This document shows positions 1 through 11,846 of a DNA stretch of 64,000 nt, one piece after another. Numbering within the stretch: the first letter of the stretch is position 1; each line of letters begins with the position of its first letter. Origin of the DNA: Diphasiastrum complanatum (taxonomy: Eukaryota; Streptophyta; Lycopodiopsida; Lycopodiales; Lycopodiaceae); NCBI GenBank assembly GCA_029204225.1, contig CM055092.1, forward strand, positions 44,124,309 to 44,188,308, written 5' to 3'. The notes beneath the pieces are model-generated. The model saw nothing but the letters and a program-made list of their open reading frames with translations, did not search any database and had not been told where the DNA came from. Both the position numbers and the translations under genes were made by a program.

Positions 1-1842
1 GTCCTATGTGGGCTGATTCTGTGATCGATTTGTATGGGCACGGCCAGACAAAGGTCCGTTGGCAGGACCATCTCAAAGGGGGACCTTGTCTTTGTTACCT
101 GTTAGTAAACCTGCCTGAGTGTCTTGCTTGCATGTATTCGTGGTGAGTCTTAGTACTCGTGCTTTGCCTGGTTTGCATGATTGCTTGTGATACAAGGAGC
201 TGATGGCTCGAGAAGGAACCTTTCTTTTGAAGGCTGATACCATCAAACAAAGAGGACTACAGAATTCGTGGGGCGGATTTGCAGTTCAAGTACTCGCACA
301 TGAACGGCAACGAAACGACTCAATGTTTGCAAAGGATGGATGGCTAGCCTGTTTCTTGGGTTAGTTTCATTTGCGACAACGCCCACCAGACGCAAGCAGG
401 AAGTCAAAAGTTGGAAAGGGCAATTTCAGGGGAGATCTTCTATGAAGCAGTTGGTCTTCATTTGGGACGGCCACCTTCGGAACTGAAACTCACTGAGTAT
501 GGGTGATATCTAATATCGGTTGGGTTTTCCTCAAAGGGGAAAGACTAGGATCCTCTTCAGAGATTGGCAACAAGTTGGATCGAGCCATAATCCTAGCATA
601 TGGAAAGCAAAGTGTTGGAAAGGCATTTTGTCCGAAGAACTCTACTCTAAGTCCGATCAGCTGATTTTATAAGTGGAGGGGAACTATCACACACACCTCT
701 CTCTTGGGGCAAATTTTGAATGAAAGTTGATCAAAACATGGACAAATTCAAGGTGACCTAGCCATACTCACACGAGGAGACTGGCGAACTTTGGACCTAA
801 TAAGTTGACAAGTTTTTGTTGTGGAAAGACAAGCTTGTTATAGGCTTTCTCTGGACCAGCAATGATGAGGAAACATATGAGTACGCTGGCGTGTGTTACG
901 TGTAAGGCAACTGATCAATGAAGGAACTGTGAAAGTTGAGTCTTGCATGAGAGACTTGGTATTTCGAACGAACGCTAAGGGACAGTTTGTGTTGAGATCG
1001 GACTAGTGCAAACTCTGGGTGCATGTGTCTGATTCAAAGAGAGCTACTTGAAGCCAAGCTCGATGTACACTTCTTATTTTGAATGTGAGGCAACTGACCA
1101 GTGATGGAATTGTGAAAGTCAAGTTTTGCGCGACGGACATGGTGCTTCAAACAAACGCAAAGAGATAGTTCATATGCGGATCAAACTGGTGCGACCCGTT
1201 GGATTTCCATGAGGTCAATGATTACATTTGGGCTGATTCAAAGAGCTACTTCAAGCTAAGTGAGAGGTGAATTGCGGAGTACTCAATCTTTGCCTACCTT
1301 AAAGAGCCAAGAAGGAAATGTATCAAGATCAGGCTGGGACAAGGAGAGAAATCAAGGTGCAGAAGCAACAAGGCACGGAGTGGACCATAAAGTGGGCAAT
1401 CAAACGATAAATCCTTTAGCTCAAGGAGCCTTGATACCTGTGCGGAACTGATCAAATCTAGAGCTCAGGGAGCTCAACACAAAGTACATCAAGGACAAAT
1501 CAGGAGCTCAAAGGAGTTTCAAAGTCAAAAGTTAGAAGCGACAGGGGCGAACATTTCAAAGAAAGGCCTCTGTCACCAGTTAATAAGGTTCTTGGGTTTT
1601 ACGAAAGCGATATAAAATCTACGCTTTTCCCAGACAAAGAGATATTTTAAGTTATGTAATTTTTTAGTACAAAGAGCTGAGCCTCCGACTTCTGGTGTGT
1701 CAGCTTCAATGTTAATAAAAAGTGGCCAGTAAATTGAGTATTGTGCCAAGTAGCTTAAATGTATAGTTATTTTAATTGGGAGACACCTTTACTTTAATCT
1801 GACATCTGATGAGGACATCAAATTTTATAAATGTAGGGTGGA
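1..1842 (+). mobile_element. Decayed internal region of an LTR element (tentative)
   Basis: No open frame here resembles a known protein. The stretch ends at 1833-1842 in a purine-rich run (GTAGGGTGGA) directly before a TGTTGTAA start, which is the layout of a polypurine tract and 3' LTR. I therefore read it as the worn 3' internal part of a retrotransposon. The short open frame at 1260-1451 has no recognisable domain and is not called as a gene. Confidence 0.3.
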
Positions 1843-3061
1843 TGTTGTAAAGCTACCTTTACAAGCTTTACTTCAAGCGCCACTGGCGCCAGCATTGTCC
1901 CCGGTGCCAGTAGCGCCCCTGCTGCTCTCGGCGGGAGCGGCGCCGGCACCGCTCCCGGCGCCAAGTTCCTATGGCTGAAAATCTTTATCGGTTCTAGCGA
2001 AGTCTAGAGAGCTCAGATCGATGTCCAATCACCTCACACAATCTAGGCATGATTAAAGGAAGCCTGGGGATCAATAAAATCTAGAGAGAGAAAATGACTC
2101 TCTAGAAAGAGAAAATCCTAGAGAGAGAAAACGTGCTTTACCAGCCTGGGCAGAGTGCTTGGTATGAGGGGAGGTGCCGAATCCCACCAATACTATAGGG
2201 GAGTGTGAGTTGCGACTCAAGGCGAGCTCCAACCAAGTCTCAGCCTCCCTTGCTGGAATGTTGTCATGGCTCTCACCTTGGCATGCTAGCGCCCCGGAGA
2301 CTAGGGTCAGTCACACACTTGAAATTTGACCTTCTCAAATTTATCAATAAAGTGGGATTTTCCTCAAACTGACTCTGATTACCTTCTGGGTTTCAGTGTT
2401 CGGTAAAAGCGCCAGTTGTAAGGCCGCTTCAATATTTTTAAGTTGGCACATAGCAGAGGGTCGTATCCCGGGACGCCAGCGGTATGCCATCGGGACCATT
2501 CGGTCCGTGGCGCCAGCGGTATGCTGTCGGGACCATTTGGTCCAGGAACTGGTTGTCTCCATATCTTTCGCAGCTTGTGGTTTTGAGTGTTCCTTGCATG
2601 AACGTGAATGAGTTAAGCTCTTGGGGAACGGGCTCTAACCTATCGGCTGAGTTGGATGACTTGCTTGGGTGGAAGTTACCTGTTTATGGTCGTCCAGTCT
2701 GGCGTGGCGCCAGGTTGGCTTCGAGCGCTCGTGACGAAGCTTTCAGTTGGTTAAGTCTGATGTAAGTCAGACCGCTTGCTTGGAATGGATGTTACTCGTT
2801 TGTAACGAAGCTTCGAGTTGGTTAAGTTTGATGTATGTCGGGCGGCTTGCTTGGAGGGAAGTCACTCACATCGGGACCCCCCCCGCTCTGGCATGGCGCC
2901 AGTTTGGATCTCAATGTTGGTTTTTTGAACTTCAAGTTGTTTAAGTCTGATCGTTGTTGGCGAGTTGGCTGCTTGTATGTCAAGTGAGTTTAAATGGCAA
3001 GAGTTGAAGGCTGGGAAGCTAAGTCGTGGTTCCCGACTCCCTTTGGGATGCTTGCGCTACA
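1843..3061 (+). repeat. LTR-like repeat, copy 1
   Basis: The block starts TGTTGTAA and ends GCGCTACA, so it has the TG...CA ends of an LTR, and it follows a purine-rich tract. It contains GC-rich subrepeats (GGCGCC words near 1880-1970) and GAGAGAGAAAA repeats near 2085-2130. Its 3' two thirds (about 2281-3061) recur inverted at 8436-9216, on the far side of the peroxidase gene. The open frames inside it (such as 2484-2765) occur in both copies only because the repeat is shared, and none looks like a protein domain. Confidence 0.55.
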
Positions 3062-3099
3062 ATTGTAGAAGTGCATATTAAGACATAAGGAAGATTTAC

Positions 3100-3101
<2 letters not shown>

Positions 3102-3130
<29 letters not shown>
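3102..3130. repeat. (CA)n microsatellite
   Basis: An uninterrupted CA run of about 14 units lies just beyond the end of the LTR-like repeat. Confidence 0.95.
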
Positions 3131-3135
<5 letters not shown>

Positions 3136-4605
3136 ATTGTGAGTATTTCTAGGCTTCTTTTAGACATTATATTTATGAAAAAATGAAGGAAAAACAATTT
3201 TAGGCAAGTTGAGAAGGAAATGGCAAGACCTCAATATTAGTTCTTCTAAAGTGGTTGAAAGATTTACCATACAATCTTCAAGCTTTGAGAGAGAGGGCAA
3301 GAATATTGGGCTGGCTAATTGGTGGTAGGAGATTGAGCCGCGTGAGTTGCGAAACTTGCTACAAGACAATAGCCAGTTGTCAAATAAAGGATACCTTGCG
3401 TAGCAGATGGAGATAAACTCTAGATTATGTAGATGAAGATAAACTTCTTTGTAGCAGTTGTAGATGGTTGTAGATTGAAGATGAACTTCTTTGTGAAGCC
3501 TGCTATGTCCAAGATCCTCTAACCTACTACGACATGCCACGAGTGTGTTTTTTCCACTTTCACAAATGTGAGGTAGGAGATATAGTTCGTTGGATCCGGA
3601 TTCGAGAGCCCAACTCTAGCTGTCGCAAATCGCAACTCCTCCTTGTGAATAGTGAAGGGTGGGGGCCATCGGACGCTGGAGCAACCCCAGATTCTACTAC
3701 TTGTAGCTGGCCAGTAGCGAGTGGCGAGCGACGAGGAGGAAGGCAGCTACCATCACGGATTTGCTCAAAATCGAAATGGATAATCGATCTGCGTGCAGTG
3801 CAGTGTGGGCCAGCCACAGATGCCCAATGCCGCCACGACTCATCATCTACGGACTCCGGAGATGGCAGAGAAAGCAGCAGCTGAAGCAGCCAAGCCAGTA
3901 GCGAGTCGGTGTAACAAAGACCTGTTCTAACATTCCTGCGCAGTGCCAGCCACCAAGCTTCTGTCTGGCTTCAACTTTCGGCGTCGGCTTTCCTGCCTTG
4001 TTCTGCAATACACGCATTCTTGTTTGGACACACGGTTGACAAACATCGGAGGACTCTATTCCCAACGCGGTAGTGAAGGACGCCATGTTTAGCGATTCTC
4101 TGATCTGATCAGTCTATTCAATCTCTCATTAAAATATTCGTCACGATCTCAATTATTGAAGCCTGTTTATGACTCAACGATGCTTATCAGGGTAAACGAA
4201 GAAGATTTTTGTGTGGGGGGGATATTGTTTACCTGGCGCCTGCTAGAGAGCAGCTGGCCGCTTCAGCTTCTTTTTGTTTTGTCTCTTGCCTTAAACGCAC
4301 ATTTCAGCTTTCCTCGTTTCATTACTCATAGTCATAAGTTTCATGGCTTGGTTATTCTGTGCAATGGAAAGGGAGGCAGGTAGAAATTTCTTGCTGAGCG
4401 GCGTGTTGGTAAAGTTCTTCTATCCATCTAGGCCAATCACCTGCTTAAAAGGACGATATAGCTGAAAAGGAAAAACAAAGTGATTAACATAAGCCACTAA
4501 CTGTATTATGAAACGCATATCATTCCGAAGTTGTCTTGATCCAACGTTAGTCAGTCCGTCCCGCTTCATATTCCTCAATCCATCATAAGTTGATGTTTAT
4601 AACGT
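3131..4605. other. Intergenic stretch upstream of the peroxidase gene
   Basis: No recognised gene. The frames at 3534-3884 (+) and 3847-4086 (-) are open. The minus frame begins MASFTTALGIESSDVCQPC and reads like a possible first exon, but I know no family that matches it and see no convincing downstream exon. The segment 3600-4090 is more GC-rich than its surroundings, which could reflect an old gene fragment. Confidence 0.4.
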
Positions 4606-4627
4606 TCTCTCTCTCTCTCTCTCTCTC
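4606..4627. repeat. CT-rich microsatellite in the peroxidase upstream region
   Basis: A (TC)n run lies about 115-135 bp before the peroxidase start codon. CT-rich tracts are common in plant core promoters and 5' leaders, so it may fall in the promoter or 5' UTR. I see no strong TATA box; the nearest weak candidate is GCTATATC near 4643. Confidence 0.8.
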
Positions 4628-4741
4628 CCCCCGCGTTAACATTGCTATATCGGAGCATAGATTTCCGCGACATCGGATGCATCTTTTCACATACATGATT
4701 AGTTGATAATATCGCTCTACGCTGAAGGTGATTGAAACACA

Positions 4742-4966
4742 ATGGGCGAGAAACTGCAGCTGCAAATCATGCGGTGCCTAGTTCTTGCTTTGTTGGTTAA
4801 TGCTGCAATTCAAAGTTCCGCAGCGCAGCTCGCAGTGGGATTTTACGCGAATACATGTCCAAACGCGGAAAGTATAATAACAGAGACAGTCACACAAAAA
4901 TTCAATCAAGCTCCTACAAGCGCACCTGCGACTCTTCGACTATTTTTTCATGACTGTATGGTTGAG
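4742..4966 (+). CDS. Peroxidase exon 1
   Basis: This exon encodes the signal peptide, the first cysteine (in YANTCPNAE) and the distal haem site. It ends in phase 0 after Glu75 at a GTGCGA donor, at the conserved first-intron position of the family. The ATG at 4742 is chosen because it gives a clean hydrophobic signal peptide. Confidence 0.93.
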
Positions 4967-7100
4967 GTGCGATTTACTACATTTACGTACACGCGGTAGT
5001 ATCAATCTGCGCGTGGATCTGCTTATGAACAGCTATGCATCGCATCATAAGTACAATGTAAAATAAAGCAGCTGAATTCCGGTCTTAAAACAGACTATGT
5101 TTCGGTCTTTGCACAATTCAATGTTCATTCTTACTCTTTCATAAACATGCTTATACTTGACACATTCCCCACACAGGGAATTAGGTAAATTTTCGTAATA
5201 TCATACGAAGATTCGTCGATTGCTGTGTTGCAGCTCAAACAAAAAACTAATTTGAAACCAGGAGTGAATCCAACTATTGCAATTGAAGTTTGAAGTAGAT
5301 CAGCGACACTGATTCAAAAAGTTGGACAATTATGAGCCAAAAAACCAGTTACTGTATGATTTTTGTTGAAACTTTCAAATATCCCTGTCGTCTCTGTAAA
5401 GCTGCAGAAGTCAACCCTCCTCTGTATGTGAGTTTTTAAAACCACGCTTCGGAATCACCTAGACGTTAGTTATTAGTGGTGCTTACCAGTAAAATGTGTA
5501 AGGTCGAGCATCGGAAAGGTGCTTTTTTGAAATCATGCTGATGGTGAAGACACTACTCTTCTCTTATGCAACGATGCATAAACTGATCGTGGCGTTTGAT
5601 ACAAGCACACGTCAAGTATCTCAGACTCAATAGGTGTTCAAACGAACTCAAAAGAACTCAGAGAGAATCACGAATTGAATCAATCGAGGAGCGCTTCAAT
5701 CTTTGTACTAAGCGCGTAAATTTGAAACATAACGTTTATCTGAAATTATCTCCCACCCTCATTTATTTGTAAACTCCCAATGTCTCGCTACAAATCTCAG
5801 TATCGTTCAAGCTGATTTGCGTGGCTGGCAATACCTGTAAATTCTAATTAGCTCTGAAAAAAATTTCTGGAGGCTTGAACGGACAACAGAAAAGCATTGT
5901 TTAGTCGGAACAGGTCACTTTTCATTTGAGAAAATCTTTAGCAGATCTTCAATTGCTTATTATAGCTCTGGTTGTCTTACAGGGTTGCGATGCATCCGTG
6001 ATCATTGCTTCAACTCCAGGAAACACTGCGGAGAAGGACGCTCCTGACAACCTATCCCTAGCAGGTGACGGTTTTGACACCGTCATTCGGGCTAAGGAGG
6101 CTGTAGAGGCTAAGTGTCCTGGAATTGTTTCTTGTGCTGATGTTCTCGCCTTAGCAACCCGTGATTTAGTTGCCCTGGTATTGTTTCTTGGTCTTATGGA
6201 AAGTCTTTTGGAAGATCATATGAAAGGCGCTATACTCGGGTCACTATTGTGTAGTTATTCGTTTCCTTTCAGACCAGCATAGTGATTTCCTGATTTTGGA
6301 GACATGACTTACGTGTGATTGATAGGTTGGAGGGCCCAAGTATCCAGTGCAAACTGGTCGAAGAGATGGACGAATATCTGTGGCTTCCGCAGTTAAATTA
6401 CCGCATGCAAATAACAGCGTCGATCAACTAGTTGCCATCTTTGCACAAAAGGGACTAAATCAAACCGACGTTGTTACTCTCTCGGGTAATGGCTAATTGG
6501 AACACACGCAGACGATTTCAGTCATTCTTGAAAGGATATATTTCTGAATGCCTATGTTGCTTGATGGCGATTCGTACAATTTTCTACGTGGTGGTGGATT
6601 TTTCAACTCTGATTATGTAAAAATTTTCTGGTTCGATATCTAGACTATATCCAGGCTGATAACACTATATTTTTTACTCTTATTGAAATTCAGGTGCCCA
6701 TACCATAGGCTTCTCTCACTGCAGTCAGTTTTCAAACCGAATCTTTGGTTTTAGCAGCAATAATGGAGTCGATCCAACCATGAATCCTGGGTTCGCAAAG
6801 AGCCTTCAGCTTGCTTGCCCACAGAATGTTGATCCAAGTGTCGTGGTGAACTTTGACGTGACTACGCCAACCAAGTTTGACAATGCGTACTATAAGAATT
6901 TGAGGGCTGGCGAAGGCGTTCTGACATCTGATGAGGTTCTATTCACGGACGGAAGGACGAAAGGCCTTGTTACATTGTATGCGAAGAAGAGTGGCACCTT
7001 CTCTAATGCTTTTGTGGCTGCCATAACCAAAATGGGCAGCATCGGAGTTAAGGTGGGAAATGATGGCGAGATCAGACAAGATTGCAGTAAAGTGAATTGA
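4742..7100 (+). CDS. Class III secretory peroxidase (4 exons)
   Basis: Exons are 4742-4966, 5983-6177, 6326-6485 and 6694-7100, with GT...AG introns of 1016, 148 and 208 bp, and the joined frame stays open for 328 residues. This four-exon, three-intron layout is the ancestral one for plant class III peroxidases. Residues 1-28 form a signal peptide and the mature enzyme probably starts at Gln29. The distal site RLFFHDC gives Arg66 and His70; [10 protein letters not shown] gives the proximal haem ligand His196. Glu92 and Asn98 of the hydrogen-bond network are present. All eight structural cysteines are in place (39, 72, 77, 120, 126, 203, 235, 324), enough for the four family disulfides. One oddity is HDCMV in place of the usual HDCFV. 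The expected role is H2O2-dependent oxidation of phenolics in the apoplast or cell wall, as in lignification or defence. It looks functional; the physiological substrate cannot be read from sequence. Confidence 0.95.
5983..6177 (+). CDS. Peroxidase exon 2
   Basis: The exon follows a TCTTACAG acceptor and encodes [10 protein letters not shown] through [16 protein letters not shown], 65 codons in phase 0. It supplies Cys77, Cys120 and Cys126 and the Glu/Asn pair that tunes the distal histidine. Confidence 0.93.
6326..6485 (+). CDS. Peroxidase exon 3
   Basis: The exon begins [16 protein letters not shown], the usual substrate-channel segment, and ends TLSG with the glycine codon split 1/2 by the intron. 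The conserved proline of the substrate-access loop lies in AVKLPHANN. Confidence 0.93.
6694..7100 (+). CDS. Peroxidase exon 4 and stop
   Basis: The exon encodes the proximal histidine (GAHTIGF), the calcium-site segment [10 protein letters not shown] and the final cysteine in RQDCSKVN, then TGA. The stop-codon region is duplicated just downstream. Confidence 0.93.
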
Positions 7101-7217
7101 AAGGATTTCCATTTGATTTCTCTTCTTTTCATCTTCAAAAAGCAAAGTGTTGATGCATATAAGTAAAGTGAATTGAAAAGATTTTCATTTGATTTCTCTT
7201 CTTTTCATCATTCAAAG
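7087..7217. repeat. Tandem duplication of the peroxidase stop and 3' UTR start
   Basis: About 52 bp starting GTAAAGTGAATTGA at 7087 recur at 7163-7217 with few differences, separated by about 24 bp. The copied unit contains the last codons and stop of the peroxidase, so a second stop region now sits in the 3' UTR. Confidence 0.85.
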
Positions 7218-7356
7218 ATTTGTGAAGATAAATAAGTTCGAGTCAAACTACACAGAAAGGAAGTTTCCAAGCAAAGTGACACAATTTGTATTGTAAATTT
7301 GAAATGCAATCACAGTCAGTCAAAAGAATTATTAAGGTACTTTAAAGAAAAACCGA

Positions 7357-7521
7357 CCTGCTTTTATTAATCCAACTGCTTTTATTAATCCAAGTATCTA
7401 TAGCAAATCTTGTACTGGTGAATTCTAGTTACTGATCATCCCAAACCTGCTTTTATTAATCCAAGTCTTAATTGCAAATTTTTTACTGCAAATTTTAGTT
7501 AGTGTCAGTGATGATCCCAAA
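7357..7521. repeat. Imperfect tandem repeat
   Basis: CTGCTTTTATTAATCCAA occurs at 7357, 7377 and 7447. The last two belong to an imperfect 70-76 bp unit that ends in ATCATCCCAAA or ATGATCCCAAA. The function is unknown. Confidence 0.8.
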
Positions 7522-8435
7522 TTTGGGTTGATTCCAAAATGGTTAAGTAACTAACACAAAGTCTTGTCTGTTTTATGTTCCATTGAATGTGCATGCATGT
7601 TGCTTTTTAAGTTCTGAGTGTGCATGCATGTTGCCTGTTGCGACTTAGCTCACCTAATTTGCTTAAGGCACGATGGTCAGCCGTGCAGGTGTCATGGGCC
7701 GTGCCAATCTCATGTCCTAACCACCATTGGCAAGTCCACGTTCATACAACCCTATCCAAAAAGCCTATTTCTTCCATTTAGTCGTGGTTATAAGTTATAG
7801 ACTTCTTTTCTTTTTGTGATTCTATCTTAATCTAATTGATGCAAGCAATGATTTCAAATCTTTTGACTTGTGGTGCATTCAAATTCAAGTAATAAATTAC
7901 TTTGAAATATATAATATTTTGTTGATTTTGGGTTTTACATGAGTCTAGGATGATAATCCGATGATTGCATTAATATCACTTATTTTGACTTGTGCATTAC
8001 ATGTCTTTTAAAAATTACTTAAAAGAATAACAATATGTGCTATTTTTGGCTTTACCTGGGCTAGAATGAGCTAGAAATTTCATATTTATCATGAGTGATG
8101 TTCCAAATACACTAGTCTAATTATAGATAATGTCTCCATGTTTTAAGAGCATGAATAACAACAAAAAGAATTTTTTCTTGTGTAGTATACATGATATGGG
8201 TATAACTCAACTTATTACTCTCAAAAGCCACTAGTATACTATCTTGTAAAAGAAGTGCTCCAATTGCAAGGTCAATTGTATCAATTCTAACTATGTAATT
8301 ACATTCACAATATAGTATGGGAGCTTAAACAATCAAATCCTTAGAGAGTTAAAGCCATCATTTTATTTTAAATTGCATACATGCTTACTTGACTATTCTT
8401 ATTTCTCTTAAGTTTAAAAATTAAGGGTATCAATA
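7522..8435. other. AT-rich intergenic stretch
   Basis: No gene, RNA or clear repeat seen. It fills the space between the peroxidase 3' end and the inverted LTR-like copy. Confidence 0.5.
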
Positions 8436-9216
8436 TGTAGCGCAGGCATCCCAAAGGGAGCCGGGAACCACGACTTAGCTTTCAAGCCTTCAACTCTTGC
8501 CATCCAAACCCACTTGACATACAAGCAGCTAACTCGCCAACAACGATCAGACTTAACCAACTTGAAGTTCCGAAAACCAACATTGAGATCCAACATGGCG
8601 CCATGCCAGATCAAGGGTCCCGATGTGGGTGACTTCCCTCCAAGCAAGCCGTCCGACATACATCAAACTTAACCAACTCGAAGCTTTGTTACAAACGAGT
8701 AACATCCATTCCAAGCAAGCGGTCTGACTTACATCATACTTAACCAACTGAAAGCTTCGTCACGAGCGCTGGAAGCCAACCTGGCGCCACGCCAGAATGG
8801 ACAGCCATAAACAGGTAACTTCCACCCAAGCAAGCCATCCAACTCAGCCGACAGGTTAGAGCCCGTTCCCCAAGAGTTTAACCCATTCACGTTCATGCAA
8901 CGAACACTCAGAACCACAAGCAGCGACAAATATGTAGACAACCAATTCCTGGACCAAATGGTCCCGACAACATACTGTTGGCGCCACGAACCGAATGGTC
9001 CCGACGGCATACCGCTGGCGTCCCAAGATACGACCCTCAGCTATGTGCCAAGTTAAAATTTTTGAAAGCGGCCTTACAACTGGCGCTTTTACCGAACACT
9101 GAAACCCAGAAGGTAATCAGAGTCAGTTTGAGGAAAATCCCACTTTATTGATAAATCTGAGACGGTTACATTTCAAGTGTGTGACCGACCCTAGTCTTCG
9201 GGCGCTAGCATGAGGT
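8436..9216 (-). repeat. LTR-like repeat, copy 2 (inverted, truncated)
   Basis: Read on the minus strand, this matches about 2281-3061, ending in the same GCGCTACA at 8436. Similarity stops near 9216, so the first 440 bp or so of copy 1 is missing. With copy 1 it forms an inverted pair about 0.8 kb long, roughly 5.4 kb apart, around the peroxidase gene. Confidence 0.85.
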
Positions 9217-10747
9217 TTTGCAACATTGAGAATATATGGGTTTTCCAATCATGAAAGTTTTTAGATGGATTGATGACTTTTTAAAGAACTAATGGAGGCT
9301 AATTAAGAATCAAACAATATACGAGCTTTTGCTTGTATGCTAAAAAAGTTGACTATTGATTACTAGATCACTACAAAGTCCTTGCAATATCAACGAGCTA
9401 ACTCCTCATTCTCCTTTCCCCTTGGAACTGAATAAATTAAGACCTCGAGAGGCTTAGAATGATTCTACCACTACAAAGCCTCCACAATATTAGTAACTGG
9501 ATCCTTCAGACTTAAGCTTTTGAGAAGCCCTAATTACTAGGCATAATCAGATAAAACAAACATTTAGAAGTGTAACATAGAATGGCACCTAGAACTAGGA
9601 AATGTAAGGTAGAATGATAGGCTTACTCCAAAGCCCCTAAAATATCAATAACTTAATCTCTCAACCTTAATTTTACTAGATTTGATTTGGTTGAAATACA
9701 TGAGAAATCTTGTGCTAGAACCCTTCAATCATCGTAGTGTCAATAAGTTACTTACTTGATCCCGATTCACTCAAAGATCTCAATCACTAAGACTAAACAA
9801 GTAAAAAGACAACTTGATAACCTTAGATTAGTTTCTGGGTCCCCCATCCATTGGATGTTTAATTGGAAGTACATAAAAATTGGCCAATCAAGTGTTTGTT
9901 GGTGATAATGCAAACTTTGAAGTGCAAGCATTATAGAGGATTTATAGACTGTAACAATGTTCGCAGCTGGGGTAGTTTACTTAGCCCTTTTATGTAGAAG
10001 ATATTAGGCCTACTTGAAATATTTGTTAATGTCCACAAATGTTCTCATTCATAGATGTGAGTGTGAGTATTCACCCAATGTTCGCAAGTTCATTTTTTTG
10101 GTTTGGTTTATTACATGTCTAAGAGCCAGACCTAGTTGCAAATACTTAGAATGCTCACCTATTCTGATAATGCCTCATAGGTCTATGCTTAGATTGCACA
10201 ATTTTCTTATATAATCCTTTAAGTTAGATAAACGGCCAGTTCAGATAGTCTAAATAATAAAAATAAAATATTTCAGTATTCTTCTTGCATAAAAACAAGG
10301 AAATTAGTGTGAGATCTAAAAGTGGAATGGCTTAATCTTGGGGTGTGATTCTTTATTATATCTTCTTCTTTTTGGTTTTCTTGGTTTGGTTTTTTATCCT
10401 TTCTTTTATCTTGGTTTCCTTTGGGTTTATCTAGGCATCCTTGGCTCTAGATCTTCTCCTCAAGAGGTTGACCTTCTCAAGGGAGGTGAACAATGAAGGG
10501 AAGTCCTAGCTATGGATCTTAATGATTACTCCAAGATGAGATTCTAGCACCTATTTTTCTTGAGCGTGGATTTTAGTTTAGAAACTAACTGGATGAATGA
10601 AAGTGCTAAGGATCATTTGTGATTGTAATAGCATGATTAACAAAAACAATACAAACATTCATCATCCACAAGAATCACACACACGTAAAAAAGGAGACGT
10701 GGAGCCCAACTACAAAGTTGTAGACCATCAACTTCATTATTCGAGAG
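9217..10747. other. Unassigned sequence before a copia remnant
   Basis: No gene seen. There is a pyrimidine-rich run near 10365-10440. The right part is probably decayed gag or upstream copia sequence, since the next recognisable domain is the copia pre-integrase region, but no LTR or primer site could be placed. Confidence 0.4.
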
Positions 10748-11846
10748 GTTTGGCATAAAAGGATGGTACACCTCAACTTCAAGTCAGTGGAGACAATGGC
10801 TAGAAACAAGGTTGTGATAGTCCTCCAAGTTCCTTAAGTGACATCAATCATATTTGTGAGTCTTGTGCTTTGTCTAAGTCACATAGACTACCTTATACTA
10901 GATCTACAAAGCCTTTCAACTTGTACATTCCGATATTCATGGAATTACTACAATTAGCAATAGTGACTTTCATTGATGATTTTAATAGATTTTGTTGAAT
11001 CTATCTACTAAAGAGCAAGGATGAAGTGTATGATGTCTTTGTGAAGTTCAAGAATGCAAGGAAAAACCAATTTTCCACAAGGATCAAGTGCTTAAGGAGT
11101 GACAATGGTGGTGAGTACATATCTACCAAGTTCAAGGCCTTTTGTGATGAGCATGGGATCAAGAGGGAGTATACAACACCAAGGACCCCACAACAAAATG
11201 GAGTGGCTGAAAGGAAGAATAGGACTTTATGTGAAAGTGCAAAAGCCATGAGGCTAAGTGCTATTCTTGATAAACCATTTTGGGATCAAGCTTTGTTGTG
11301 TGCCAATTTCTTGTGCAATAGGTGGTTGAGTGCTATTTTGGATGGAAGGACACCTCTTGAGATGCTATTCAAGAGGAGGCCAAGTGTCAACTTTCTAAGA
11401 ACTTTTGGATGCACATGCTATGTCAACATCACTCTTGATGATAGGACCAAGAAGTATTCATCTTTGAGGAAAGGTATTTTTGTTGGATATAGTGAGGTGA
11501 GTAAGCCTACAAGGTTTACATTCTTACTACTAACAATGTGATTGTTGGTAGAGACGTGATTTTTGATGAGGGGAACATTCCAAAAATGTCTTCAAGTACT
11601 ATGGATGATGATGTGGATGGATCTAACATTCTTGATGTTGATGTAAAGGATCCTACTTTAGATGATGATGATGATGGACCTTCATCAAGTCAAAAGCCAA
11701 GGAAAACATCAAGGGAAAGACAAATGCCTTTAAGGCTCACATATGATGAAAAGGATAAGCAAGTAGTTTCTGAAAATTATGTTGCTTTGTTGACCTCTTT
11801 TGATGAACCTACAAGTGTAGATGAAGCAAGGAAAGAAGAGGAGTAA
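10748..11846 (+). pseudogene. Copia pol fragment: pre-integrase and integrase
   Basis: WHKRMVHLNFKS at 10750 onward is the GAG-pre-integrase motif. The stretch from about 10915 carries degraded integrase start sequence with stops. From 11026 the core is clear: RSDNGGEYISTKF, the PQQNGVAERKNRT motif holding the catalytic Glu, and GRTPLEMLFKRRPSVNFLRTFGC cut here as a family hallmark (in two parts: GRTPLEML and LRTFGCTCYVN). A frameshift near 11520 separates GIFVGYSEVSK from the in-frame continuation IVGRDVIFDEGN, followed by an acidic linker. It is not functional. Confidence 0.85.

Noticed and set aside
3534-4086. Two open frames upstream of the peroxidase, one starting MASFTTALGIESS
   Set aside because: No family recognised and no convincing partner exon; a one-exon call would be a guess.
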